DNA of 31,236 nucleotides from Kiloniellaceae bacterium. Lineage in GTDB: Bacteria > Pseudomonadota > Alphaproteobacteria > Kiloniellales > Kiloniellaceae. The number at the start of each line of letters is the position of its first letter. Within the stretch, counting starts at the first letter, position 1. Shown in pieces: positions 31,170-31,236 of this stretch. Position numbers and translations under genes: made by a program. The stretch covers positions 1 through 31,236 of the forward strand of contig JAJFGK010000160.1 in assembly GCA_021776195.1 (NCBI GenBank), given 5' to 3'. Below the pieces are notes generated by a model. The model saw only the letters and a program-made list of their open reading frames with translations. It was not told where the DNA came from and searched no databases.

Positions 31170-31236
31170 CTCCCAAAAAGTAGTCTTGAATCACATTTCC
31201 AATACAATGGGAATCCCTAGAGTCCACAGGACCTAG

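Larger units (their letters stand above)
30390..31232 (-). mobile_element. IS5-family insertion sequence (IS427-like), 843 bp
   Basis: The ends GTTCCGTGGAC (30390-30400) and GTCCACAGGAC (31222-31232) are inverted repeats with 9 of 11 matches. CTAG flanks both sides (30386-30389 and 31233-31236), as the target duplication usual for this group. The transposase fills the element and ends 13 bp from the left terminus. Size and two-frame transposase fit the IS427 group. Confidence 0.85.

Overview
The window is high-GC DNA that reads as an alphaproteobacterial chromosome, probably a Rhodospirillales-like lineage. This is inferred from the gene families (class III cyclase with TolB-like and TPR domains, PotABCD-type importer, Mla-type operon, IS5-family element), the frequent 4-nt ATGA gene overlaps and the use of GTG and TTG starts. 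It cannot be proven from sequence alone. I see no rRNA, tRNA, CRISPR array or phage structural genes.

Left part (1-2070): a truncated golvesin-type domain fragment at the edge, a SUKH/SMI1-KNR4 protein preceded by two competing hairpins, a VOC (glyoxalase/dioxygenase) gene interrupted by an in-frame amber codon, and a cupin-fold metal protein in the same minus-strand unit.

Region 2373-10953 is the most unusual. Seven plus-strand genes (plus a 28-codon ORF) run in tight order, and one gene converges on them. They encode an acidic-then-cationic protein with a cecropin-like segment, a second acidic/basic two-part protein, a gluzincin-like metallopeptidase (HEVAH), two large helical proteins of unknown family, a stand-alone LuxR-type HTH protein, a basic helical protein, and, convergently, an OmpA-domain/metallopeptidase fusion (HEIAH). 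I recognise no described system with this content. A protease-processed membrane-active peptide system is one hypothesis.

Middle (11151-17922): a complete minus-strand polyamine-type ABC importer (binding protein, two permeases, ATPase) lies downstream of a LysR regulator. The regulator diverges from a BtpA-type TIM barrel fused to an APRT-like phosphoribosyltransferase. The divergent promoter carries a 7-bp inverted repeat typical of LysR sites. Together they suggest import and salvage of a nucleobase-like compound (inference).

Region 17941-23265 is one minus-strand operon. SpoIIE-type phosphatase, RsbW-type kinase and STAS protein are followed without real gaps by MlaE, MlaF, MlaD and a PqiC-like lipoprotein, so a partner-switching module is wired to a phospholipid transporter.

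Right part (23372-29425): small unknown proteins, a GNAT acetyltransferase, a GFA-type zinc protein, an adenylate cyclase/TolB/TPR protein, a crotonase-fold protein lacking both classical catalytic glutamates, a class III CoA-transferase, and a cytosine deaminase of the yeast FCY1 type.

The right edge (29446-31236) holds a 2OG-Fe(II) oxygenase whose upstream region has been replaced by a structured MITE-like element. That element abuts an IS5-family insertion sequence; both are flanked by CTAG.
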